Below are positions 47,774 through 56,188 of a stretch of DNA of 64,000 bases, piece by piece. The DNA is from Brachyspira pilosicoli. GTDB taxonomy: Bacteria; Spirochaetota; Brachyspiria; Brachyspirales; Brachyspiraceae. The stretch's first letter is position 1. The number at the start of each line of letters is the position of its first letter. Both the position numbers and the translations under genes were made by a program. The stretch spans positions 186,001-250,000 of the forward strand of contig NZ_JAWLPU010000001.1 of the NCBI RefSeq assembly GCF_036997485.1. Reading direction: 5' to 3'. Below the pieces are notes generated by a model, which ran no database searches, was not told the DNA's origin, and saw only the letters and a program-made list of their open reading frames with translations.

Positions 47774-48298
47774 TTGTATAAAATATTACTTTTAACGATA
47801 TCTATTATATTTGCAGCTTGCAATGAAAAAGAAATGAAAAATATAATAGCACAAACAAATAATATTGCATCAAATAATAATGTTGCTGATGATAAACCTA
47901 ATATAAAAGTATCAACATCAAAATTAACATCAAAAGAATATGAAGTGTTAATAAACAAAGGTACAGAGTTTCCATTTACAGGGGATCTTTTAGATGTAAA
48001 ATCTGATGGAGTATACACTTGTAAATTATGCGGTAATTTACTATTTAAATCTGATGCTAAATTTAATTCTGGTACAGGATGGCCTAGTTTTGATGATGCA
48101 GTTGCAGAAAACATAAAATTAGTAAAAGACGGATGCAGAATAGAAGTGACTTGTGCAAAATGCGGAGGTCATTTAGGACATGTATTTTACAATGAAGGCT
48201 TTACTGATAAACAAACAAGATATTGTATTAATTCTGTATCTTTAAATTTTGTTAATAAAGCAGAATTTGAAGAAACTAATGATAATACAAACAAATAA
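47774..48298 (+). CDS. msrB: Peptide methionine-R-sulfoxide reductase, lipoprotein form
   Basis: 174 residues from TTG 47774, 7 bases after TAGGAG (47761-47766). An upstream ATG at 47723 would add a hydrophilic stretch with no ribosome site. From the TTG the protein starts MYKILLLTISIIFAAC, a lipobox, so it is exported and lipidated. The MsrB domain has zinc pairs CKLC and CAKC, GTGWPSF and the catalytic Cys in RYCINSVSL. It repairs Met-R-sulfoxide in envelope proteins. msrA follows. Confidence 0.85.
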   Translation: MYKILLLTISIIFAACNEKEMKNIIAQTNNIASNNNVADDKPNIKVSTSKLTSKEYEVLINKGTEFPFTGDLLDVKSDGVYTCKLCGNLLFKSDAKFNSGTGWPSFDDAVAENIKLVKDGCRIEVTCAKCGGHLGHVFYNEGFTDKQTRYCINSVSLNFVNKAEFEETNDNTNK

Positions 48299-48314
48299 CG
48301 AGGTAAAACTATAT

Positions 48315-48938
48315 ATGAAAAAAATTGTATTAATGACAATAATTTCCATATTTTCTTTAATATCCTGTAATGAAAAATTAAATAGCGAATCTTCAAATAT
48401 TAAAGAATCTTCAAGTATTAAAGAAAATAAGGAGGAGATAAATATGATTCCAGAAAATGTTAAATATGCTTATTTTTCTTCCGGCTGTTTTTGGGGAACT
48501 GAATATTGGTTTGAAAAGGGAAAAGGAGTGTATGCTGTTGTAAGCGGATATGCAGGCGGGCATAAAATAAACCCAACATATCAAGAAGTTTGTACAGGTC
48601 TTACAGGTCATTTAGAAACTGTACAGGTTGCTTATAACCCTGATGAAACTACTTATGAAGATTTAGTTAAACTATTCTTTGAAACTCATGACTTTACTCA
48701 AAAAAATGGTCAAGGTCCTGATATAGGTTCACAATATTTATCAGCTATTTTTTATCAAACAGAAGAAGAAAAAGAAATAGCTCAAAAATACATAAATATG
48801 CTTAAAGAAAAAGATTATGATGTGGCAACAACTTTAAGAGAATATAAAAACTTTTATCCAGCAGAAGATTATCATCAAGATTATTATGAGAGAAAAGGCT
48901 CTATACCTTATTGCCATTTCTATAACAAAATATTTTAA
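48315..48938 (+). CDS. msrA: Peptide methionine-S-sulfoxide reductase, lipoprotein form
   Basis: 207 residues from ATG 48315, preceded by GAGG at 48300-48303; the longer frame from 48249 overlaps msrB and is rejected. MKKIVLMTIISIFSLISC is a lipoprotein signal (LISC). The MsrA domain starts near residue 47 with the catalytic Cys in SGCFWGTEYWF, then SGYAGGHKINPTY and a conserved late YHQDYYERKG. With MsrB it repairs both sulfoxide forms in the envelope. Co-transcription with msrB is likely. Confidence 0.9.
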   Translation: MKKIVLMTIISIFSLISCNEKLNSESSNIKESSSIKENKEEINMIPENVKYAYFSSGCFWGTEYWFEKGKGVYAVVSGYAGGHKINPTYQEVCTGLTGHLETVQVAYNPDETTYEDLVKLFFETHDFTQKNGQGPDIGSQYLSAIFYQTEEEKEIAQKYINMLKEKDYDVATTLREYKNFYPAEDYHQDYYERKGSIPYCHFYNKIF

Positions 48939-48992
48939 AAATGAATTTTTGTTTAAAAACTGAATTTATAAATATTTATATTGTTTTAAAAT

Positions 48993-49038
48993 AATACTAA
49001 TTATATTACATATAAAATATAATTAGTATTATTTTTTT
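48993..49038 (+). terminator. Rho-independent terminator of msrBA
   Basis: AATACTAATTATATT (48993-49007) pairs perfectly over 15 bases with AATATAATTAGTATT (49016-49030), followed by ATTTTTTT. Confidence 0.85.
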
Positions 49039-49040
49039 AT

Positions 49041-49109
49041 TTGCACTTTTTGGTTCTTTTGACGAAGTCCGCACCGCGAGCTGCGGGAAAAAGTTGAAGA
49101 AAAAATAAA
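49041..49109 (-). repeat. Dispersed GC-rich repeat copy downstream of msrA
   Basis: On the minus strand: TTCAACTTTTTCCCGCAG, CGCGGTGCGGACTTCGTC, then AAAAGAACCAAAAAG. It matches 4777-4825 (TTCAACTTTTCCCGCC and GACTTCGTCAAA) and the start of 14567. Confidence 0.7.
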
Positions 49110-49159
49110 TTACAAAGTATAGTTGTTTAGGTTACATTAAAATTATTTAATAAAATAAA

Positions 49160-49190
49160 AGAGCTATCACTAATTATTAGCAATAGCTCT
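49160..49190. terminator. Imperfect hairpin between msrA and the small membrane gene
   Basis: AGAGCTAT and ATAGCTCT close a stem with inner CTAAT/ATTAG; flanking runs are only T/A-rich, so termination on the minus strand after the mgl operon is plausible but weak. Confidence 0.45.
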
Positions 49191-49210
49191 ATTATTATAT
49201 TAATAAATAA

Positions 49211-49351
49211 CTAAATCAAGCCCTTGATATATCTAATCAATTCAGCAATCACAAAAATTAGAAACACAAATCCAAAAAATATCCAAGACTTGATAGTTCT
49301 TTTTCTTGTCTCTTTTTTATTAAACTCTGTTCTAAAAGGATCATTTTCCAC
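49211..49351 (-). CDS. Small membrane protein, 46 residues, after mglC
   Basis: GTG 49351 begins 6 bases after the mglC stop; AAAGG at the end of mglC (about 11 bases away) may serve as ribosome site. A basic N-terminal half (NKKETRKRTIKSW) is followed by one hydrophobic helix (IFFGFVFLIFVIAELI). Stop at 49211-49213. Probably the last gene of the mgl transcript; function unknown. It is too short for routine detection. Confidence 0.55.
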   Translation of the reverse strand: MENDPFRTEFNKKETRKRTIKSWIFFGFVFLIFVIAELIRYIKGLI

Positions 49352-49357
49352 GATTCA

Positions 49358-50380
49358 TCAAACCTTTTTCAAATATTTTTGAGTATCAACAGCAACAGCA
49401 GCAATGATGATAGCACCTTTAATAATGTATTGCATATAAGGTGAAATACCAACGAAAGTCATACCGTAGTTAATAACTTGGAATATCAAAACCCCAGAAA
49501 CAATACCCAAAATAGAACCAATACCTCCAGAGAAAGAAACACCACCCACAACACAGGCAGCAATAGCATCAAGCTCATAACCATTACCTAAGTTGTTTGT
49601 AGCAGAACCAACACGAGCAACCTCTAAAGAACCAGCTATACCATATAAAGCACCAGCCATAGTATAAACTATCATAAGAGTAAGAGGAATGTTTACACCG
49701 CTTACAGCAGCAGCTTCAGGGTTGCCTCCAACAGCAAATATGTTTTTACCTAATTTAGTTTTATTCCAAATCACCCACATTATAGCGGTTATTATGACAG
49801 CGAATATTATTAAATATGATATTGTAATGCTTCCTAATTTTATACCGCCCTGAGCAAGATTAGTGAAACGAGGGTCGAGTCCTCCGATAGGCTGAGCACC
49901 ATAAGGAGGTCTGTCAAAATAAGTACTAGTAACACCGTAAAGTATTAGCTGCATACCTAAAGTAGCAATAAATGGAGTTACATAAAGTTTAGAAATAATG
50001 AACCCATTTATAAAACCAAATACCATAAGTATAAGCATAACTAAAAGTATAGGTAATATAACAGGAAGTAAAGGCAAATCAGGATACATTCTTGTAGGGT
50101 TAGTAGCAGATTGTAAAAGAGAAGCACTAACAACCGCAGCAAGTCCAACAGCCCTACCAGCACCGAGGTCATTACCTTGAGTTACCAATAAAGTACCAAT
50201 ACCAACAGCAATAATCATACGAGTAGAAGCCTGAGCAAAAATGTTTACAAAGTTGCTAAGTCTAAAGAAAGACGGCTCTTTAATAATAATACCAATAAGT
50301 ATGAGCAAAAGTGCAGCAAATATGGCATTATTCAGTATAAATTTAGAAATTTTGTTTATAGTAGAATTTTTGTCTGACAT
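49358..50380 (-). CDS. mglC: Galactose/methyl-galactoside ABC transporter permease
   Basis: 340 residues, about nine membrane helices of the branched-chain/ribose-type permease family. Typical pieces are VTQGNDLGAGRAVGLAAV, SKLYVTPFIATLGMQ, WNKTKLGKNIFAVGGNPEAA and GGVSFSGGIGSILG. AAGGAAT precedes the ATG. Third transporter gene after mglB and mglA, all on the minus strand. Confidence 0.9.
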   Translation of the reverse strand: MSDKNSTINKISKFILNNAIFAALLLILIGIIIKEPSFFRLSNFVNIFAQASTRMIIAVGIGTLLVTQGNDLGAGRAVGLAAVVSASLLQSATNPTRMYPDLPLLPVILPILLVMLILMVFGFINGFIISKLYVTPFIATLGMQLILYGVTSTYFDRPPYGAQPIGGLDPRFTNLAQGGIKLGSITISYLIIFAVIITAIMWVIWNKTKLGKNIFAVGGNPEAAAVSGVNIPLTLMIVYTMAGALYGIAGSLEVARVGSATNNLGNGYELDAIAACVVGGVSFSGGIGSILGIVSGVLIFQVINYGMTFVGISPYMQYIIKGAIIIAAVAVDTQKYLKKV

Positions 50381-50402
50381 ATATTATTCCTTTATTAATA
50401 AA

Positions 50403-51905
50403 TTATAAATATTTGGCAGATAATGCCATTATTTCTTCTTGATTAGTATTAGCCGTATCAACTATACCCGCAACCCTTCCGTTACTCATAACCATTATCC
50501 TATCGGTTATACCAAGCAACTCAGGCATTTCAGAGCTAACCATAATAATAGTCTTACCTTCCGTAGCTAAATCTATTATAAGTTTATATATATCATATTT
50601 TGCCCCCACATCAATACCCCTTGTAGGTTCATCAAGCATAAGAATATCCGGAGCACTCAAAAGCCATCTTCCCAATATTACCTTCTGCTGATTACCTCCA
50701 GATAATGATTGTATGGCTGTTTTCTCTGAAGGAGTTTTTACCTGCATACTGTCTATTACCCATTTAGTATCCTCTCTCATCTTCTTATTATTTAAAAATC
50801 CAAAATTACCCTTATAATTATCTATATTAGCTATTATAGAATTAAAGTTAATAGAAAGCATACCAAATATACCAGTCTGTCTTCTTTCCTCTGTTACCAA
50901 AGCAAATCCATGCTTAATAGCTTTTCTTGTTGTATTATTTTTAATATCTTTATCATTTTTAATAATACTTCCGCTTGATAAAGTACGCATACCAAATATA
51001 CTTTCAAGTACTTCAGTTCTTTTTGCTCCAACAAGTCCCGCTATACCAAAAATCTCACCCTTTCTCACACTAAAATTAATATCAGTAAGAGAAGGCTGAT
51101 AGAATGCTGTAAAATTTTTAATCTCCAAAATTCCTTCAGCAGGTATATTAGTTTTAGGAGGAAACCTATTAGTTAAATCACGGCCTACCATCTGTTTAAT
51201 AATAAGGTCGGTTGTTAATTCTTTTGCAGGAGTAGTAGAAACAAATTTACCATCGCGCATTATAGTAACTTCATCAGATATCTGCAGTATTTCTTCCATT
51301 TTATGCGAAATATATATCATACCAACACCGCGGCTTTGAAGTTTCCTTATTATTTTAAATAACTTAGCAACCTCTTTTTCTGTGAGCGAGCTGGTAGGCT
51401 CATCTAATACAAGTATTTTAGAATTGTATGATACAGCCTTAGCAATTTCTACCATCTGCATTTCAGATACTGATAATGTAGATACTTTAGTTCTAGGGTC
51501 TAAAGGTATTTCTAAATCATCAAAAATAGCCTTAGTATCATCATACATCTTTTTCTCATCTACAAAACCAAATTTAGTAGGGTATTTACCAAGCCAAATA
51601 TTATCTTGTATATTTCTTTGCCTAACTTGATTAAGTTCCTGATGCACCATTGCTACACCATTGTTTAAAGCCTGCTTTGGAGAAGTGAAATTAACTTCAT
51701 TACCATCTAATAATATAGTTCCTTCATCTTTATGGTAAATACCAAATAAACATTTCATAAGAGTGGATTTTCCAGCACCATTCTCTCCCATAAGGGCAAC
51801 AACACTCCCCTCTCTTACAACAAGCTCAGCCTTATCCAAAGCTTGAACGCCCGGGAAGTATTTTGATATACCCTTCATCTCAAGAATTACTTTTCTCTCT
51901 TCCAT
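50403..51905 (-). CDS. mglA: Galactose/methyl-galactoside ABC transporter ATPase
   Basis: 500 residues from ATG 51905, 10 bases after AAGGA; the upstream ATG at 51932 would put that site inside the gene. Two fused ATPase domains. The first has Walker [14 protein letters not shown], signature LSVSEMQM and Walker [12 protein letters not shown]. The second has the degenerate Walker [12 protein letters not shown] and [14 protein letters not shown] with [13 protein letters not shown]. This asymmetry is normal for the sugar ABC family. It drives galactose or glucose uptake. Confidence 0.92.
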   Translation of the reverse strand: MEERKVILEMKGISKYFPGVQALDKAELVVREGSVVALMGENGAGKSTLMKCLFGIYHKDEGTILLDGNEVNFTSPKQALNNGVAMVHQELNQVRQRNIQDNIWLGKYPTKFGFVDEKKMYDDTKAIFDDLEIPLDPRTKVSTLSVSEMQMVEIAKAVSYNSKILVLDEPTSSLTEKEVAKLFKIIRKLQSRGVGMIYISHKMEEILQISDEVTIMRDGKFVSTTPAKELTTDLIIKQMVGRDLTNRFPPKTNIPAEGILEIKNFTAFYQPSLTDINFSVRKGEIFGIAGLVGAKRTEVLESIFGMRTLSSGSIIKNDKDIKNNTTRKAIKHGFALVTEERRQTGIFGMLSINFNSIIANIDNYKGNFGFLNNKKMREDTKWVIDSMQVKTPSEKTAIQSLSGGNQQKVILGRWLLSAPDILMLDEPTRGIDVGAKYDIYKLIIDLATEGKTIIMVSSEMPELLGITDRIMVMSNGRVAGIVDTANTNQEEIMALSAKYL

Positions 51906-51973
51906 AAAAATAAAATCCTTAAAAAATTGCAAAAACTAAATACGATATAAAAAATTAAAATAATACGAAATTA

Positions 51974-52001
51974 GGGGACATTATAAAAACATAATATCCC
52001 C
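51974..52001 (-). promoter_or_regulatory. Intercistronic hairpin between mglB and mglA
   Basis: GGGGACATTAT and ATAATATCCCC (51974-51984, 51991-52001) pair with one mismatch. No U tract follows on the minus strand, so it probably protects the mglB mRNA 3' end and lets the binding protein outnumber the transporter, as in other binding-protein operons. Confidence 0.55.
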
Positions 52002-52019
52002 ATTCATAAATAATAATTA

Positions 52020-53072
52020 TTACTTATAAGCTTCTTCAGCAATAGTAATATTATCTGCAGTTATAGGAACGTAAGGAACACGTACTGCTTTTACTTCATC
52101 TAAAGTCCAAGTAGTACCATCTAAAGGATCTTTACCAGCAGCAACATTCAAAGATAAATCTATAAGAGCCTGAGATTGTCCAACTGGGTCATTAAGAACA
52201 GAACCAAGTATTGTACCTTTTTTGATTTCGTTCAACATATCAGGAATAGCATCTACTCCTACTATAGGAATATATTTAGCTTTATCACCTGTATTATAAC
52301 CTAAAGCTTGTATAGACTGTAAAGCACCTAAAGCCATAGCATCATTATTAGCAAAAATAAACTCTATTTTATCGCCATGTTTTTGTATCCAAGCATCTAC
52401 TATATCTTTAGCTTTTGCAGTATCCCACATAGCTGTTTGTTCTGCCTCTAATCTTTCTACTTTAACACCATTATTAGTAATATACATAGTTACATGAGAA
52501 GTTCTTGCTTCTGCATCTGGGTGACCTGGTTCGCCTTTTAATAATAGATACTGTATAACGCCGTCGCCGTTTTTATCTAAAGCAGGATCTGCTTTCCAAG
52601 CATCTACTACGATTTTTCCTTGCATATCGCCAGACTCTTCAGGTTTAGTACCTACATACCAAGTTTTATCATAGCTAGCCATAGCTTCAGCGCTTGGCTG
52701 TTTATTAAAGAAAATAACTGGTAAATTTTTAGCTTTAGCTTTATCTATGATAGTTTGAGCAGCTTGAGGGTCTACCAAGTTAATAGCTAAAGAATTTACA
52801 TTTTTATTAAGCATAACATCTACTTGGTCATTTTGCTGAGCCTGATTATTTTGAGAATCATTCATAATAAGCTGAGCTTTTCCTGCTATTCTAGTTTCAA
52901 TGTTTCTTCTTAAGAATGACATAAAGTTATCATCATAACGATAAATTGTAACACCAATTAGTGGACCATTAGCATCTGCAGTTGCAGCATTATCTTTATT
53001 GCCGCCGCCGCAAGATATAGTAAAGATTGTAGTTATTATAAGCATAGAACTTATAATGAATATTTTTTTCAT
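52020..53072 (-). CDS. mglB: Galactose/glucose-binding lipoprotein
   Basis: 350 residues. MKKIFIISSMLIITTIFTISCGGG ends in a lipobox (TISC), so it is a membrane-anchored periplasmic protein, unlike soluble E. coli MglB. The fold is a periplasmic binding protein of family 1 with GVTIYRYDDNFMSFLRRN and the EF-hand-like calcium loop DKNGDGVIQ (about residue 168). AAGGAG precedes the ATG. It feeds galactose or glucose to MglAC. Confidence 0.9.
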   Translation of the reverse strand: MKKIFIISSMLIITTIFTISCGGGNKDNAATADANGPLIGVTIYRYDDNFMSFLRRNIETRIAGKAQLIMNDSQNNQAQQNDQVDVMLNKNVNSLAINLVDPQAAQTIIDKAKAKNLPVIFFNKQPSAEAMASYDKTWYVGTKPEESGDMQGKIVVDAWKADPALDKNGDGVIQYLLLKGEPGHPDAEARTSHVTMYITNNGVKVERLEAEQTAMWDTAKAKDIVDAWIQKHGDKIEFIFANNDAMALGALQSIQALGYNTGDKAKYIPIVGVDAIPDMLNEIKKGTILGSVLNDPVGQSQALIDLSLNVAAGKDPLDGTTWTLDEVKAVRVPYVPITADNITIAEEAYK

Positions 53073-53112
53073 AATAGAAAACTCCTTAATTTAATTAATA
53101 TTCTATAATTTT

Positions 53113-53140
53113 AGTATATAAATTTTATGAGCTAAATCAA
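53113..53140 (-). promoter_or_regulatory. Probable mgl promoter
   Basis: On the minus strand TTGATT (53135-53140) and TATACT (53113-53118) are 16 bases apart, about 40 bases before the mglB ATG. Confidence 0.5.
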
Positions 53141-53292
53141 GTTTTTAATAATTAAATAAAAAACCTTTATAGTTCAGTATATGAAGTTTTTCTATACAAA
53201 AAATAAAAAATATTATCTTTTCATATATACTGTAATGAATAATGATGATAAAAATCCGATAATATACATATAAAACATTTAGGAGGTAAAAA

Positions 53293-53481
53293 ATGGAGGT
53301 TTCTATTAATTCTATTTATTCATCTAAAATGTTTCCGTTAACTGGACATATGTATAGTGCAGGGCTTAATGTTTATAATTTATCTGATTCTATAATCAGA
53401 ATAAATGAATTCATCTCTGGACAAGGAACTTCGGTTAAAGTAAATTATAATTTAGGAAAAAATTTGGATGTATATGCTTAA
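53293..53481 (+). CDS. Hypothetical 62-residue protein
   Basis: An AGGAGG lies 7 bases before the ATG, one of the best ribosome sites in the window, and a terminator follows 10 bases after the stop, so this is a monocistronic expressed gene. No signal peptide, membrane segment or cysteine; a mix of Ser, Asn, Gly and Val (SGQGTSVKVNYNLGKNLDV). No family recognised. Confidence 0.65.
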   Translation: MEVSINSIYSSKMFPLTGHMYSAGLNVYNLSDSIIRINEFISGQGTSVKVNYNLGKNLDVYA

Positions 53482-53491
53482 AAAACTTCAT

Positions 53492-53536
53492 ATAAGCCAG
53501 TTGTAAGTTACAATATACAATTGGCTTATTTTTTTA
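53492..53536 (+). terminator. Rho-independent terminator after the 62-residue gene
   Basis: ATAAGCCAGTTGTA (53492-53505) pairs with TACAATTGGCTTAT (53516-53529), one G-U, followed by TTTTTTT. Confidence 0.85.
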
Positions 53537-54436
53537 AATCTCATCTGAAATCAAAAAATCTCTAAAATAATCTGTATAATCAACTTCAAATTTCATAATC
53601 TCGCTGCTAATAGGATGCATGAACTCTATCTCTTTTGCTATAAGCATTAAATTACTATAGTTGGAATAGCTCTTAGAATAAATCTTATCTCCAGCTACAG
53701 GAAAACCTTTATATGAACAATGAACCCTTATTTGATGAGTACGTCCTGTTTTAATATTAACTTCTATTAGAGTATGCTTTTTAAATCTGTTTAATACTTT
53801 TATATAACTCAATGCCTTCTTTCCATCTTCACGAACTGTCATTTTTTTTCTATATACACTATGCCTTCCTATTGGCAAATTAATCTCATAAAAATTCTCT
53901 CTCAATACCCCTACAACTATAGCATGATAAATCTTTTTTATTGTTCTATTTTTAAATTGCTCCTGAATAGCAGAAACTATATCAGCATTCTTTCCAACTA
54001 TCATTATACCAGAAGTATCTTTATCCAACCTATGTATAATACCAGCCCTACTCTTATCGCCAACAAAATTAAAGTCTTTTATATGATAGAGCAAAGCATT
54101 CACTAAAGTGCCGCTCTTTTCAGAAGAAGAACAATGAACGCTCATATTGCAAGGCTTATTTACAACTAATAAATATTCATCTTCATACAAAATTTCCAAA
54201 TCAATATTTTCTGCTAATATATCTTCATCTTCTTTTCTTTTATCATCTGTTTTTATATTTATCTCTACAATATCATTAAGCCTTAAAGAATAAGATAATT
54301 TTTTTACATTGTTATTGACTAATATACAAGATAAATAGTTTTTTACTTGAGACCTGCTTATATTTAATTTCTCACTTACAAATATATCTAATCTCTTATT
54401 TAAATCTTTTTCTTCTATTATTGAGAACTTATACAT
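53534..54436 (-). CDS. rluD: RluD-type 23S rRNA pseudouridine synthase
   Basis: 300 residues. An N-terminal S4 RNA-binding domain (RLDIFVSEKLNISRSQVKNYL) precedes the catalytic domain with the Asp in GIIHRLDKDTSGIMIVGK, then TGRTHQIRVH. It isomerises uridines in 23S rRNA. Directly downstream of lspA (10-base gap), a pairing seen in many bacteria. RluA, RluC and RluD are hard to separate by eye. Confidence 0.82.
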   Translation of the reverse strand: MYKFSIIEEKDLNKRLDIFVSEKLNISRSQVKNYLSCILVNNNVKKLSYSLRLNDIVEINIKTDDKRKEDEDILAENIDLEILYEDEYLLVVNKPCNMSVHCSSSEKSGTLVNALLYHIKDFNFVGDKSRAGIIHRLDKDTSGIMIVGKNADIVSAIQEQFKNRTIKKIYHAIVVGVLRENFYEINLPIGRHSVYRKKMTVREDGKKALSYIKVLNRFKKHTLIEVNIKTGRTHQIRVHCSYKGFPVAGDKIYSKSYSNYSNLMLIAKEIEFMHPISSEIMKFEVDYTDYFRDFLISDEI

Positions 54437-54446
54437 TTATCGTTTA

Positions 54447-55001
54447 TTATTTATTTTCTTTTTTATCTTTTTTCAATGTATTATCAAAATCTTCTTTAAA
54501 GAAAAATACGCCCATAGCTATAACAATAATGCCTATAGTAATGGCAGCATCAGCAATATTATAATTCCAAGGAAATCTAATATTCAAATTAAATCCCATA
54601 TTAATGAAGTCAGTTACAAATCCCCTCATCACTCTATCTAATAAATTACCCATAGCTCCGCCTAACACCATACTAAAACCAACAATAGATATTCTCTGTT
54701 TTTTCTTATCTATTATAGTTATTATATAAAATACAACAATCATTGCCAAAAAAACAACAACCTTTAAAAACTCCGGTATAATATGCTTTATTACCTCAGG
54801 TACATTGTTAAGAAAGCCAAAAGAAACTCCATAATTTCTCGTATATATAAATACTAATATATCACCAATAATATTTTTATAACCAATAACCTGTAAATAT
54901 TTATCAACAAAATATTTTGAAACAGTGTCTGCTATAAATATTAATATAGATATTAAAAAATATATCTTTTTTTCTTTTATCTGCAATAAAATCTTACTCA
55001 T
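54447..55001 (-). CDS. lspA: Lipoprotein signal peptidase
   Basis: 184 residues with four membrane helices. The catalytic aspartates lie in GGAMGNLLDRVMRGFVTDF and WNYNIADAAITIG; NYGVSFGF is the conserved loop. AAGGGAT precedes the ATG. It removes signal peptides from prolipoproteins at the inner membrane, which matters in this lipoprotein-rich organism. Probable operon with the pseudouridine synthase. Confidence 0.93.
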   Translation of the reverse strand: MSKILLQIKEKKIYFLISILIFIADTVSKYFVDKYLQVIGYKNIIGDILVFIYTRNYGVSFGFLNNVPEVIKHIIPEFLKVVVFLAMIVVFYIITIIDKKKQRISIVGFSMVLGGAMGNLLDRVMRGFVTDFINMGFNLNIRFPWNYNIADAAITIGIIVIAMGVFFFKEDFDNTLKKDKKENK

Positions 55002-55231
55002 AAAAAATAAATCCCTTATATAATCAAGTGCTAATGATAATTTATATTAGTAAAAATTACAACCTACAAAAATGAAATTAAAAAAATAATATTTATAAAA
55101 CTCAGAATTTTATACACTGTCAAAAATAAGTCTTTATTATTTGCATAAACTAATTCTATAAAACAAAATATAGTTTTATTTTCTAATAAAATTCAATCGT
55201 TTTAAGTATATGCTAAAATCAAATATGATTA

Positions 55232-55260
55232 TTGCAAAATTTTATTTTTTATTTTAGTAT
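55232..55260 (+). promoter_or_regulatory. Possible promoter of the SPFH gene
   Basis: TTGCAA (55232-55237) and TAGTAT (55255-55260) are 17 bases apart, about 32 bases upstream of the ATG at 55292. Confidence 0.4.
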
Positions 55261-55291
55261 ATAAAAACTATTTTTTAGGAGATTAAAGTTT

Positions 55292-56083
55292 ATGAGAATT
55301 ATTGATATTAATACAAACAAATTGCATTCTATGCTTTTTGTGTTGCTTCCTATTGTTTTAATAGTAGGTTTTTTAATTTTTTCAAGTGTTACAATAGTAT
55401 CAACTGGAGAGGTTGGCATAAGAAGCAGATTGGGGAAGGCAATATCTGAAGAAGAGCCTGGACTTCATTTTAGAATACCTTTTATAGATAAAATCAAAAC
55501 CATAGAAGTGAGAGAGCAAACTGTTGAAAAGACTTATGCTGTATCATCAAAAGATATGCAAACTATATCAATGACTTTGAATGTTCAGTATTCTATAACT
55601 GGTAATGCTTTAGAATTATATAAAAAATTTGGTACAGATTATAAAAATAAATTGGTTAACCCAAGAATATCAGAAAGTCTTAATGCTGTTTCAGCAAGAT
55701 ACACAATAGAAGAATTTATTACAAAAAGAAATGAAATGGCTGGAGAACTTTTAAAAGAGGTTATGGCAGATTTTGAAGATTATGGTATTACAGTTGCAGC
55801 TTGTTCTATTATAGAACATGACTTTTCTGATGAGTTTGATCAAGCAATAGAGAGAAAATTAATAGCCTCCCAAGATGCCCTAACAGCACAAAATGCATTA
55901 GAAAAAGTGAGATATGAAGCTGAAGCTGAAATTACTAAAGCTAAAGGTATAGCCGAAGCTAATAGAATAATGCAGGAATCTTTAACCCCTCTTTTAATAC
56001 AGAGAATGTACATAGAGAAATGGGACGGCAAAATGCCTCAAGTTTCTGGTTCTGGTGTTACACCTATGATACAAGTAAAATAA
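55292..56083 (+). CDS. SPFH/prohibitin-family membrane protein
   Basis: 263 residues. One N-terminal membrane helix (about 14-36) is followed by an SPFH domain: VSTGEVGIRSRLGKAISEEEPGLHF, LNAVSARYTIEEFITKR, and a C-terminal coiled coil rich in Glu/Ala/Lys. Such proteins form large rings in the inner membrane and regulate proteases such as FtsH. TTAGGAG precedes the ATG. FtsH is not in the window. Confidence 0.85.
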   Translation: MRIIDINTNKLHSMLFVLLPIVLIVGFLIFSSVTIVSTGEVGIRSRLGKAISEEEPGLHFRIPFIDKIKTIEVREQTVEKTYAVSSKDMQTISMTLNVQYSITGNALELYKKFGTDYKNKLVNPRISESLNAVSARYTIEEFITKRNEMAGELLKEVMADFEDYGITVAACSIIEHDFSDEFDQAIERKLIASQDALTAQNALEKVRYEAEAEITKAKGIAEANRIMQESLTPLLIQRMYIEKWDGKMPQVSGSGVTPMIQVK

Positions 56084-56188
56084 TTTTTACAATTTAATAT
56101 AAAAAAATCTTACTTTTTTTGTAAAATTTATGTATTTTTCTAAAAAATTGTTATATAATAATTTTATAATAATTTTTTGGAGTTTTAT

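Noticed and set aside
51906-51932. ATG 51932 as the mglA start
   Set aside because: AAGGA lies inside this extension, at the right distance for ATG 51905.
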